From Grammothele lineata (Eukaryota; Basidiomycota; Agaricomycetes; Polyporales; Polyporaceae), in contig NDFF03000122.1 in the NCBI GenBank assembly GCA_002150815.3, positions 62,001 through 126,000 of the forward strand: 64,000 bases of DNA, written 5' to 3'. Within the stretch, counting starts at the first letter, position 1, and each line of letters starts with the position of its first letter. Below, in pieces: positions 32,101-42,211 of this stretch. The position numbers and the translations under genes are program-made. The notes under the pieces are model-generated. The model was not told the origin of the DNA and did not search any database. It worked only from the letters and a program-made list of their open reading frames with translations.

Positions 32101-32433
32101 GAATCGCCCTGCGAGGCTGCGCCTGGTACGCGCCCTTACGCGCCTCAGCACGGTCGATAACATCTTATCTGGCCTTCATTTTCGCCTCTGACATACTTTT
32201 TCGCCCCTTAGTCCGCGCCCCCTTCCGTCCCAGTCTGTCTCGGTGCGCGAGGCCCCCAGCTGCCTTCTCTATTGGCGGTGCCAATACAAATATCCTTGTC
32301 TCCTCCGCCACACCCGCTGCGTCCCCTTGTACTTGGCCGTCCTTGACGTCTCTATGACCACGCTCCGTCCTTCTTCCTCCCCCGCTATTTGAGCTTCGTG
32401 CTCACTCCTCCGCATCCCCTTTCCCCGCTTCCA

Positions 32434-34341
32434 ATGGACCCAGACAGGTCCTCGCCCGTCCCTCCGGACCGCCCCGCACCGCGCCCCCGGCTCTCCTCGC
32501 CCTCGGACTCGCGCGTCCCGCCCCTGCCGCCCGCCGTCTCCGGCCCCGGTCTTCCGCCCGCTCGCTCCCAGACCACCTTGCCTCCCATCCACCACCTCCA
32601 CCCCGGCCTCCCTCACGCCTCCCTCTCTGCGTCTCAGCCGCATCCGCCGCTGCCTCCCCAGCCGGGGCCCTCCTCGTACCCCATGCAGGGCGCGAGCTAC
32701 CCGCTTCCGTCTGCGTCGGTCCTCGGTACGTCTGGCCACATCGCGCGCGTGCGCACCGCTCACCCACTCGCCGCTCTCCTACCCCTCTCACTCCCCCAGG
32801 CGTCCGGCACGCGCCCGACGACTCCGACCAGGAGGCCTCCCAAGGCCGCCAGAAACAGAAACGGCGGCGGCAGGCCCTCAGCTGCACAGGTGCGCGCCGC
32901 GCCCGCTCCATCGTCCGTCCGTGCCGCGCCCGTCTGCTAACGCCTGCTGCGTCTCCCCGTGCCCGCCCCTTATCACGCGCCATCTCCGGCACTGCGCGTC
33001 CGCGCGTCCGCGCGTCCGTGTACCGCCTCGCCGCTGCGACGCGCCCGCTCGCCCCGCACTTTCCGCGCACCGACCCGACCCGCCCGCCCTCGTCTCGCGC
33101 CCGCTCGTCCGTCCGCGCCCCCTCGCCCGGCCTGCGACGACCGCCAGAGTGCAAGCGGCGGAAGATCAAGTGCGACAGGTTCGAGCGCGTTCCGTCACCC
33201 TGTGCCAGGTTCACGCCGTATTTAGCGCCCCGTTGATCACACAGACAGAACCCGTGCGGGCCCTGCGTCCGGCGCGGGGAGCAGTCCAAGTGCCAGTGGC
33301 ACATCATCGAGCCCATGTAAGTCCGAGCCCGCGCGCCCCCGCCTCATCAGACGCGCACGCTGATCGAACCGCTCCCGTTGCCGCTGCGTTGCCAGGGAGA
33401 AGTATGTCACCAGGGCCGAGTTCGACGAGCTCCGGGCGCGCATGCACGAGCTCGAGACGCTCGTCTTGCGCGGCGGCGCAGCTCCGGGGCTCAGCGCGGG
33501 CCCTCCTGCGCCTCACGCCGCGTCTGTGTCCTCGCCGAACCACGCGTCCGGGTCGGGCGCACGCCGGACGAGTGTGTCGGCGATGATGCCGCTCACCACG
33601 TCTGGGCACCCCCCGGAGCCCGTGCAGGGCACGGCGATCACGCCCTACCAGGCGTACGGTGCGTACCCACCCCGCCCACCCTCGCCCCGGTCGCCTGTCC
33701 GTGGCCCAGGTGAGCCCCCGCCCCTACCGCCCTCTGCGTATCACCGCGGGGGCAACGCCCCAGGCACGGCGCGGAGCCCTACCATTGCGTACCGCGCACC
33801 GCCCTCCGCCTCGAGCCGCGCGGGGCCCAGCGCTCCGCCGCCTCCGCCCCTTGCGCACCATGCTCACGTGCACGGACACCCGCACTCGGTGCACTCGGTC
33901 TCCGCGCACTCGCACACGCACTCGCACTCGTCGGCCAGCCACGCAAGCGCGTCCCCGCGTTCGCCGCCCCCGGCCGTCTCTCCACGCATGAGCACGCTCC
34001 GTGGCAGCGGAGGGAGCGGCCCCTCCGTGCGAAGACAGTCGATCTCCCTCGCCGACCTCACCGCCCCGTACAACACGGAGCCCAAGCCCCCGCCAGGACC
34101 GCCCCCGCCGCCCCCACCACTATCCGCCTCGTCCTCGTCCCCGCCAGGCCCTCCCCCGCCGGCACAGCAGCGGGGGCGCGCATCCCCGGGCCCGCCAAAA
34201 AATTGCAGCGCGCAGACGACCGCACCGCCGCCGGGCCCTCGTCTGCGCCGCTCCCCGCCGCGAGGCCCGGCCCCGGAGGACCCGTCCGCTCGCCTCCGTA
34301 TCCCTCCCATCGCCGACACCCGCCAGCAGGTGCCGGTATAG
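32434..34341 (+). CDS. Zn(II)2Cys6 transcription factor, DNA-binding type without a visible regulatory domain
   Basis: Five exons are predicted: 32434-32725, 32800-32889, 33148-33178, 33245-33316 and 33396-34341. Spliced, they give the cluster S-C-T-E-C-K-R-R-K-I-K-C-D-R-Q-N-P-C-G-P-C followed by VRRGEQSKCQWHIIEPM, with all six Zn-binding Cys. The 31-nt third exon carries the central E-C-K-R-R-K-I-K-C-D. Next comes EKYVTRAEFDELRARMHELE, a short coiled coil for dimerisation. The remainder is Pro/Ser/His-rich and disordered, with an H-S-H-T-H-S-H-S block and a polyproline run. The residue before the cluster region is basic (KQKRRRQAL). The frame stops at 34341, but an acidic tail lies in another frame to 34556 beyond a run of six A (34197-34202). 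As read, the protein is 476 residues. The target genes are unknown. Confidence 0.85.
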
Positions 34342-34556
34342 AGCAGCGCCCGCCCCCGTCCGCGTACGCGCCGTACCACCACTCTCGCCGCCTTTCTGAC
34401 GAGGTGGCGCATTCTCGTTCGCCCCCGCACCCACCGCCGTCCTCGTCTGGTTCGTCCCCGAGTCACCCCGTGGGCGGGCATGGGGTTCACGAGGAGGACG
34501 AAGATGAGGAAGACTCGGATCGTGAACGGGAACATCGTGAGGCGGGACCAGCGTAA
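34203..34556 (+). CDS. Likely true C-terminal part of the Zn2Cys6 protein, in the shifted frame
   Basis: After the A-run the frame beginning L-Q-R-A-D-D-R-T-A-A continues through RRLSDEVAHSRSPPHPPPSS to a highly acidic end, E-E-D-E-D-E-E-D-S-D-R-E, and stops at 34556. It looks more protein-like than the frame ending at 34341. No GT-AG intron of reasonable size joins the two. A one-base shortfall in the A-run, real or from assembly, would explain it. Confidence 0.5.
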   Translation: MQRADDRTAAGPSSAPLPAARPGPGGPVRSPPYPSHRRHPPAGAGIEQRPPPSAYAPYHHSRRLSDEVAHSRSPPHPPPSSSGSSPSHPVGGHGVHEEDEDEEDSDREREHREAGPA

Positions 34557-36525
34557 ACCGTAACGCAGACGGGTTGAGCCCACGTCGCGTCTCCGGCCCC
34601 CCAGCACCTGCCGCAGCTGCCAGTGCCAGTGCCAGTGTGCCAGTGCGCTGCAGTAACCCCGGGGGCGATCTTCTCTCTCCATCTTCTTCTCCCCACCCAT
34701 CCATCTGCTCTCGCCCCGCTTCCGCCCCATCCCCGCACCGCGTTCTCCCATCCCGTGCTTCCCGTCCCATCCTCTCCGTGCCGCAGGCCGCCTGGAGCCG
34801 CATAACGCGCGCGCCGCACGTCGCGCCTCTCCCACGGACACCATTGCCGCCCCCGTGCGCACACCGCTCGTACCGCTCCCCCTGGAGCGCCCGTCCGCCG
34901 TGGTCTCTGCATTGTGCGCTATCCTGGGGTACCGGCCGCTGCTGTACAGACAATTGGCCGTGCCCGAGGACCGGAATTCGACCGCGGGACCGCATTTCCC
35001 CCCCGCCCCCTTCGCGCCTCCACCAACACGCAGGGCCGAGGGGCCGAGGCTCTCTCTCTTCCTGAGGCCTCTCTCTCCGCCTTTGGCCCGCGCATTCTTC
35101 CTCCACTGCTTTCATCTTATCGTCAATCTGCTTTCGTATGCTGCCGCCGGGCCTGTCTGGTTACAGACGCCCCCCAGCCCCGTCCCTCCCTCCCAATCTC
35201 TCTCCATCCAATTTCCTCCGGTCCCCGCTGTGTTCTGTTAGTGTACGAGCCACCAGGGTGCGTCGCTTATTTATTGTTGCCTCTCAGTCCGAATTGAATA
35301 ACAGAGTTGGGCAACGCGAGAGTGAGATCGTCGAGCACGAGAATGTCGTCGTCGTCGTCCGTGTACAGTATGTAGCCGCACAGTAGTTAGCCTCTGTATA
35401 GTTGTACAAACCGTGGCCGCGTCGCCCCACCCCGTCCCGCCATGGCTATTAGCTCCCACCCGTCCCACGCATACATCCGCAGCCCTAAACCCTCCCCGTA
35501 ATGGTCCCCCCTTATGGTCCCCCGCCCGCTCGCATCACACTGTATCCGCTACACATAATCTCGTTGTACATCACCCACCCGCCCGCACGCCATGTGTATC
35601 ATATCAATTTAATGGCATCCACACACCACGCCCCCCCACCCGCGTGCGCGTGCGCGACCCTTCCGTCCGTCCGTGGCAGTGGCACCCCGCACGACCGCCG
35701 CCGTTCCGATCAAAAGTGACGGCCGCGTCGTCCTTCTCTCCCTCATGGCCTCCCTGAGCTTCCTCCGACGTCGACGGCCGTGCGTGGGCGTGCGTGGGTG
35801 CGCCGCCTCCGTTCCGGGTCGCGGCACTGGCAATAAAACAAGCAATTAAGCAGCCCCTCGCGACGTTGATCGGCTCCCTCGGGCCTCGGAGGAAGAGCAT
35901 AAGGAGCATATATTGCGACGTGCACGTCGCGCACGCACGCGGACGCGCGCACACGACGTGTCCCGTCGAGAGACGTGATACACTGACGGACAAAAACAAC
36001 GCGGGCACGATGGATACGGGGTGGGCATGACGGGAGGGCGGGTGTGCAGCTGGCGGCGTGCGTACGTATAACGTATATATGTAGATGAACGGAGGAACGA
36101 GAGATTGATCGGGCGGGCTGGGCGGGCTGGAGGCGGTCGCGGTACTGTCACCCCGTGCGCATCAATCATCGCTCCAGCCACGGGGCGCGGCGGGGACTCG
36201 GAGGCAGTCCCCCGCGCCCCGTCCGCTGGGCGTGGGCGAGCGAGGGCACCGCACCACGCCGTGCTGCCCTCCGCGCGAGCGCGGACCGAAGCGCGGAGCC
36301 GGCGGCAGACGACGTCGTTTGCGCTGCCAGCGCCACGACCGCAACGGCGAACCGACGTCGAGGTACGCGAGCGCGTCGAGAGCGCAAGGGGGTGAGGGCA
36401 GATCCAAGATGGTGGCGCACGGACGCGGAGGAGACGGGACCCGTGCCCGGAGGCTGTCAGTCCGAGCCACCGTGGAAAGCGAGGCCATCAGCGGAGGCCT
36501 GCATGGCGACGCGCCCCGGGACGGA
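34557..36525. other. Intergenic: convergent 3' flanks of the Zn2Cys6 and UPF1 genes
   Basis: No supported gene in about 2 kb. It contains GCCAGT hexamers (34619-34645), CG- and GT-rich simple tracts (about 35640-35680), and T/C-rich 3' UTR-like sequence. Open frames here are GC-driven and overlap one another. Confidence 0.55.
34619..34645 (+). repeat. GCCAGT hexamer repeat
   Basis: Three perfect units and a fourth after a 2-nt interruption. It lies just 3' of the Zn2Cys6 gene. Confidence 0.75.
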
Positions 36526-39500
36526 CTAGAAGACGGTAACGCCGCTCTGCGTGCCGGTGTATTGCGACTTCATGTCGTCCAAGTCGTTCCCGTCGTCCTG
36601 TGACTTGTAGTCGTACTGAGAGAGACTGCCCAAGTCCGAAGTGCCAGCGGTAGACGAGAACGATGAGCGACGCTGCAATCTATCAGACTGCGAGTACGCC
36701 ACTGCGCCAGGGCGATCCGATGCGCCGACCGCGCTGCCCACGACACTCGCGGCATCCGTGCCTGCGGGGCCGGCGTCCTGCGAGATGATCGAGCTGGCGT
36801 AGCTTCCATACGTGCTGCGTTTCGCACCAGGCTGACGTTGCGTGCCCGGGCCGAACGGACCAGCTGCGGCGAACATGGGGAGCCCTGAGGAGTAGGTCGC
36901 CTGAGAGCGCAGAGACTGCACGTCTGAGGGAATGTATCCGAGCGCGTCGTGCGTCCGGTAGAAACTCGCGTCGAAGCGACTGGGAGTCCCGGATCTCCGG
37001 CCTTAAATTAAGTTATCGTCAGCTGACGTCAGCGACAGATGCATTCATACGCACCGTCGCCCATCATGTTCCCGTTGCCGAGATAATCCCTCGCGCTAGT
37101 CTCATGCCTGCGGAACTGATCCATGGCCTTGCCCAGCGTCCGGCGCGGCTTGCTGAACTGAATCATGCTGGGCTGAAGGTTATTGAGCGGGCCCTCCACG
37201 AGGCAGTTCTTTTCCTTGTAGTGCGTCAGGAGATAGTGCCATAACGGGTGCTATAGACCGGTGTCAGTAACGCATGGCAACGCCGCCGCGTGAGGGCCAT
37301 GTGAAAGGAAAGGACTCGCCTTGCTCAGCACCTTCGGGTTCCCCAGGATCACAACGCCGTACTTCGCCCGCGTGAGCGCGACGTTCAGCCGCCGAGGGTC
37401 GTTGAGGAAACCGATGCCCTGGTGCTCGTTGCTCCGGACGCAGCTCAGGATGATGTAGTCTTTCTCACGGCCCTGGAACGCGTCGACGCTCGCGACCTCG
37501 ATCTCCTTGTAGAGGTCTTTCTTCAGCGAGCCGTTGTACTGCATGTAGTTGACGATGTACGACCGCTGCCCCTCGTACGGCGTGATGACGCCGATCTGGC
37601 TGGGGACGACCCCGGACTTGAAGAACTTCGTCACGATCTTCTCGACGTTAGACGCCTCGGTTCTGGGGAAAGACGTCAGCGCGGGCGCACGCGTACGTAA
37701 GGCCAAAATGAAACGCGCCTGTTCAGGAAGGACGTTCCGCTAGATGAGATCTCCTCCTGGCCCAGGTTCTGATAGAAGAACATGGGGGTGTCCGGGACGG
37801 GCCACGGGAAGTCAACGTTCTTCCTGAGCCGCTCGGGGGCAGTAACGCCGTTTTGGAGCGTGCCTTCGTAGAACATGTTCGACGGAAACTCCGACAGGCA
37901 CGGATGCATCCGATACTGCACCTGCAGGCGGATCGGGCGATTGTTGAGAACGACGAGGCGCTCGAACAAGGACTGCGTCAGCCCAGCCCGCGCCGCCTTC
38001 TTGTTCATAATGACTGGCCCGAGTTGCTGGTGCGCCACGCGTCAGTGCATCAGCGATGTCGTGATTCAATTGGCGTTGCACGCACCTGGTGATCTCCGAC
38101 GAGAACCACCTGCTTGCACCCGAGGACGAGCGGGATCATACACTCTACATCGCTTATTAGCGAAGTGCGAAGCGGCGTGATAAGGGTCCGCAACGTACCT
38201 GGCTCCGCCGCTTGGGTCGCCTCATCGATGAGCACCGTCCTGAACTTCAATTTACTGAGGCGCGGGTCCCCGGCCCCGACGCAGGTGCAGCAGATGACAT
38301 CGGCGGCGCCAAGGATCTCCTTCTCGCACTGGCGGATGAGCGCCTTGTACTTGCGCTCGTCGTTGGAGCTGAGCTCGCCCTGCTCGTTCTTGAGCTGGAT
38401 GAGCTTCTGGAGCTCGACGTGCGTCGTGCTGTTCGCGACCTGCTGGTGCAGCGTGAGGAAGGACACGGACGAGTCCAACGCCTCGCGCGACTTGGCGCTC
38501 AGTCGCACGACCTTCAGCCCCGTGGCGTGAATTTTTTCCGTCAGCTGGTCGACGGCGACGTTTGACGGCGCGCAGACCAGCACCTGTCCCGGGTTCATCT
38601 TCGCGAGGTGATACACGATGGACGCGGACGTGACCGTCTTCCCCGTGCCCGGAGGGCCCTGGATGAGGCTAAGGGGTTTCTGCAGCACGCTCTTTACGGC
38701 ATACATCTGGGAGTGGTTGAGCTCCGGGAGGCCGGGCGCTGAGAACCGCTTGGGCATCTGTGTCCGCAGAACCTGAGGCTCGAGATCGTGTCCAAGGAGC
38801 TTGTGGTACTGGCGCGCGGCGATAAGCATGCTCCGCCATGGATGGATAGAAGGAAACGTAGGCGCTCACAATGTACCCGCTGACACTCTTCTCGTCGACG
38901 GCGAACGTCTTCATCGCAAGCTGCATCCGGTCGAAGCTCGTCGACTTCCAGACAAAGTCGGCGGTGTAGCCGTGCGTTATTTCCGTCGGGACGCCCTCAG
39001 AGCGCCGCAACTCCAGCCCAATCTCGTCCGAGACGTCTGCGCACACCTGATCAGCAGACCGCGATGTGCGAAGTGAGGGCGGGCCGGAACTCACTGTTGG
39101 GGATCTTGACAACGTGCCCGTCGCCCTCCCAGGGCTTGTGGAGGGTGCCGTTGTACTTCAGGCGGAGCTCATCGCCGACCGCCAGCCGGACCTCGCCGCT
39201 CTCCAGCTTCGGCAGGCCGAACCAGGCGACGCGCTTCTGGTTCAGGCCCAGGTCCCAGCGGACGGTGATGTCAGTCTGGGTTTGGGACTCCTTCAGACGC
39301 TTGTCGTAGTCAGCCTCGATCTTGACGAGAGGGCCGAAGATGTTCTGGTATTGGTAAGCGTCCTCGTAGTGCGTAATGACGTGCTGGGGCTCGTCATCGA
39401 TGCCAGGCTTCTCCAGGTCGTCTAAGGTGGCGTTCGCGTTCTCCCGCCAGAGGTCCTCGAGGCGGTTGATCTGCTGGAACGAGATCTGGCGCGACCGCAG

Positions 39501-40341
39501 CTGCTCTTGTTCGCTCGGAGGCTTGACCAACCAAGACAAGAACGAGCGGTCGTCGATGAGCGGCGCCCAGAGGGCAGGGTTCCACGAGATGTCTTTCGAT
39601 ACCGCAGCACACGGCTGGCTGCGAAAAAAGAAGACCAACCCAATCACTAATCTGAGCGCGCGCGCCACAATGCGGTAACGGGCATTGGGTGGGTGGGTCC
39701 TCGGAAAACGCACACTCACCGGCAGAGGAGGACGACGACGGTGTCGCTCTTGGCGGGGATGAAGCCGAGCATGAACACGTTCTTGCTCCCGCAGTTGTAG
39801 CACTCGGGCACGGTCTCGCCGAGGGGGCTCTCCGAGTGGAGGATGACCTCCTTGTGCTTCGCGCGCACGAGGTGGTTCACGATGTGCGACGCGGACGTGT
39901 TCCCGCGCGAGTTGCAGAACCACTTAGCGCAGATGAGGCACTTGACCACCGACGCGGGCGAGTGGATGCCGCAGTAGCTGTGCGCGCGGGGGGAGGGGTG
40001 GGTGAGCGGCCGGCAGGGCTGGGTTCGCTACCGCAGCTGACTCACCTGCAGGCGTGCGGGGGGAGGTCCACCTGGCCCTCGTCCTTGAGGTCGTCGAGGA
40101 CGGCATCAAAGTCCTCATCTATGCGCCCGCCGCTTGGAGTCTTGGAGTGTCCGGAGCGCGAGTGGCCATTTGGCGAGGAAGTAAAGGAGCGATCGTCGGT
40201 TATTGAGAGGCCCTCGAGGTCGACGAGGACCCGGTTCTGGCTTGTTGTGGTCGCGGTGTAAACGGAGGACGTGTCGTCTACGACGCTCATGCCCCCGTAG
40301 GTGGAGGCGGAGTCATACTGAAAGTTTTCGAACGTATCCAT
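36526..40341 (-). CDS. UPF1: ATP-dependent RNA helicase UPF1 (nonsense-mediated decay)
   Basis: UPF1 is the central SF1 helicase of nonsense-mediated mRNA decay. The start [17 protein letters not shown] is followed by the Cys/His-rich domain: [43 protein letters not shown] and [18 protein letters not shown]. The helicase core has Walker A GPPGTGKT (about 38636-38659), motif [13 protein letters not shown], motif III LVGDHQ, then [40 protein letters not shown] and [19 protein letters not shown]. The tail after the core is low-complexity with eight S-Q/T-Q sites in its last 130 residues, ending [14 protein letters not shown] infer about ten short introns and roughly 1070 residues, normal for UPF1. 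The start is the first ATG before the conserved region. It is divergent from the HYPK-like gene. Confidence 0.93.
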
Positions 40342-40553
40342 GCAGGAGGAAGAGGATGGAAAGCGGAGAGATGAGAGAGGCAGAAGAGGACCAAACACAA
40401 TCTCCGGACCTTTGGACTTCCGCTTACATCGCCCACGTGGAGTAAACATCACGTGCCTGAATGCACGATCGTGCTTTCCGCGCACGCCGGCGCTTGCCGC
40501 TACCCCAGGTACTGCACCTCGTTACACGGACGCATTCATCGCACGCGAACGCA
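40342..40553. promoter_or_regulatory. Divergent promoter of UPF1 and the HYPK-like gene with two CACGTG sites
   Basis: The 212-bp gap between the two start codons has CACGTG at 40434-40439 and again at 40450-40455, 16 bp apart start to start. CACGTG is the E-box bound by basic helix-loop-helix factors such as Cbf1 and Pho4 in fungi. Whether both genes respond is inference. Confidence 0.6.
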
Positions 40554-40951
40554 ATGGCTTTGCGCAGCAACGGCAGACCAGAACCGGAGGTCATCGCAAA
40601 CGTAAGTGCCTGCTTAACTCACCACGCTAACCAGGAAAGTTTCATACTGCCTTCAGTTCCTCGACGGGCAATCGTACTCGAAAGGAAAACTCGAGGAAGC
40701 TTTCCGCACGCTCCATCTAGACAGGCCCTACCCAAAACCCGGGAAGGCAGCCCCCAGCCAATTCAAGGCCGAGGATCTCGACGTGATCGTGAGTCCGTAA
40801 CCCTCCTGCTCAGTGCGGCGGCGATCGACGCCTACCCACCCCGGGTTCACAGGTCCAGGAATTCGAAGTCACCCGCGCGCAAGCCGAAAAGATCCTCGCG
40901 GACGCAAACGGCAACGTCGCCGACGCGCTCCAAAAGCTCATCACGGCGTAG
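40554..40951 (+). CDS. HYPK-like UBA-domain protein (NatA-associated)
   Basis: Three exons (40554-40601, 40657-40788, 40853-40951) give 92 residues. It begins MALRSNGRPEPEVIAN and includes FLDGQSYSKGKLEEAFRTLH. The C-terminal 40 residues, DLDVIVQEFEVTRAQAEKIL then ADANGNVADALQKLITA, form the three-helix UBA-like domain shared by HYPK and the nascent-polypeptide-associated complex alpha subunit. HYPK binds the ribosome-associated NatA N-acetyltransferase; a similar role here is inference. It lacks the NAC domain, so it is not NAC-alpha. Introns are 55 and 64 nt with clean GTAAGT/GTGAGT donors. It converges on the Mrp51 gene 75 bp away. Confidence 0.8.
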
Positions 40952-41026
40952 CAATAGAGATAGGCGGGGGGGTCTATACGGCTGTACGGTAGGAGAGAGA
41001 AGCTACATGCGTGCACTGCGCTACTT

Positions 41027-42211
41027 CTAGTATGGCTCGTGGCCATGGGGCGGGGACAGCGACTGCAACGACGATAGCAGCATCTTCGCGGTGGTACCGT
41101 CGTCCGACGCCTGCATATTAGGCTCTACCCGCGGTTTCGACGCCATGACCATCGGCGTGGGGACGAAGGGCTTGGGCTTGCCGACGTACCTGCGCGAGCC
41201 CGGGACGGGGTTCACGCCACGGCAGTACCCTGCCTTTTCTGCTTCCGATTCTTCGTGCACTTCGGTGTGGATGCGTGTGCCGCCCAGCCCTTGAGAAACC
41301 GAGTTGACGACGTCGGGCGCGTGCTCGAGCTCGGCCTGTGTGTGGCGGAAGAGCGAGACCTGCTTCATATCCGCGGCGCGCCCGCCCTGAGGCAAGGTGG
41401 AAACCATGCCAGCGACGGTGGCGACATAGGAGCCTTCTGCGCGTCTGTCGAGGACGCGGCCGATGTGCGGTTTCGTGTTGAGAAGGGTCTGGAGGGGAGG
41501 CGTGTGCCCGTAGGAGAGACCGGCGAAGCGGTGAGGCTGAGGCTCGATGAAAGGGGGGTTGGGGCCGTGGAACTCCTTGTAGGCCTGCTCCTCGAGGAAG
41601 TCCTTGAACTCGTCTCCTTGTAGTTCGCTGAGCGAGCGCTCTAGCAGCGTTGCGCCGGCCCAGTTGGTATTCTTCTGCTTCTTCGCCAGGTACTCCTTGA
41701 AGGCTGGACGAAGCTTGCGCAGCTTGGCGAGGTATTGCTCGAACTCGGGTTCGGTCATGGCCTCGATGTTCGGAATGCACCAACTCCTCTGCGGCACCTG
41801 GTCCTCCCAGCTCTCCTCCGGATCCTCCTCTGCCCTCGGGACTGTCGGTGGAGGCGCAGGCGCGAACTCCGAATCGACGACCCAGCTAACCTCCCGTGAC
41901 CCTGCACTGAGCCTGTCCTGCCAGCTCCCTTTCCGAAGTTTCGGCCTGAACCCCAACTCGTCCCACATTCTGATCCACCTATTCTGCTGCTCCGCGCTCT
42001 TCCACATGGTCTGCTGCTCCCTGGAATCGACGGCCTGGACGGTGATGTGGGCGTTCCTCCAGCGGAGGGCGAGGGGGCGCTTCAGCCCGAAGTTGCCGCG
42101 CGCGGCATGGCCGTCAAAGGTCGTGTAGACCTGGGCGATGCGGGGGTCGTACGAGGCGAATTTTGAGCGTCGCAGGAGGGCGGAGAACTGCGAGGGAGGA
42201 GGGATGGCCAT
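41027..42211 (-). CDS. MRP51: Mitochondrial small ribosomal subunit protein Mrp51 (bS1m) family
   Basis: A single-exon gene of 394 residues. The N-terminus MAIPPPSQFSALLRRSKFAS with YDPRIAQVYTTFDGHAARGN and FGLKRPLALRWRNAHITVQA is the conserved opening of the Mrp51 family, a fungal mitoribosome small-subunit protein needed for translation initiation. Middle segments include QNRWIRMWDELGFRPKL and FKEYLAKKQ; the C-terminal part has GRVLDRRAEGSYVATVAGMV and an R-Y-V-G-K-P-K-P-F-V-P-T stretch. The open frame continues upstream without an ATG, so 42211 is the first usable start. Targeting information would be in the first 20 residues, which are basic and lack acids. Confidence 0.85.
   Translation of the reverse strand: MAIPPPSQFSALLRRSKFASYDPRIAQVYTTFDGHAARGNFGLKRPLALRWRNAHITVQAVDSREQQTMWKSAEQQNRWIRMWDELGFRPKLRKGSWQDRLSAGSREVSWVVDSEFAPAPPPTVPRAEEDPEESWEDQVPQRSWCIPNIEAMTEPEFEQYLAKLRKLRPAFKEYLAKKQKNTNWAGATLLERSLSELQGDEFKDFLEEQAYKEFHGPNPPFIEPQPHRFAGLSYGHTPPLQTLLNTKPHIGRVLDRRAEGSYVATVAGMVSTLPQGGRAADMKQVSLFRHTQAELEHAPDVVNSVSQGLGGTRIHTEVHEESEAEKAGYCRGVNPVPGSRRYVGKPKPFVPTPMVMASKPRVEPNMQASDDGTTAKMLLSSLQSLSPPHGHEPY

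Larger units (their letters stand above)
23088..32433. other. 9.3-kb GC-rich gene-poor block
   Basis: No conserved protein motif was recognised on either strand across this stretch. Many long open frames exist (for example 24941-25873 and 30820-31671), but they overlap in several frames and are Arg/Pro/Ala-rich, as expected of GC-rich non-coding DNA. Local features are a CCGT tetramer repeat (29129-29144), an alternating CG tract (about 25285-25300) and a short AT-rich palindromic spot at about 29112-29121. The only reading with plausible codon use is at 27769-28185 (-). I saw no transposase, reverse transcriptase or terminal repeats. The block ends at the start of a Zn2Cys6 regulator. Confidence 0.6.

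Noticed and set aside
23088..32433. Mobile element or mating-type locus in the gene-poor block
   Set aside because: No transposase, reverse transcriptase, homeodomain or pheromone-receptor motifs and no terminal repeats were recognised.
34120..35115. 331-residue minus-strand frame
   Set aside because: Antisense shadow of the Zn2Cys6 gene's proline-rich exon.
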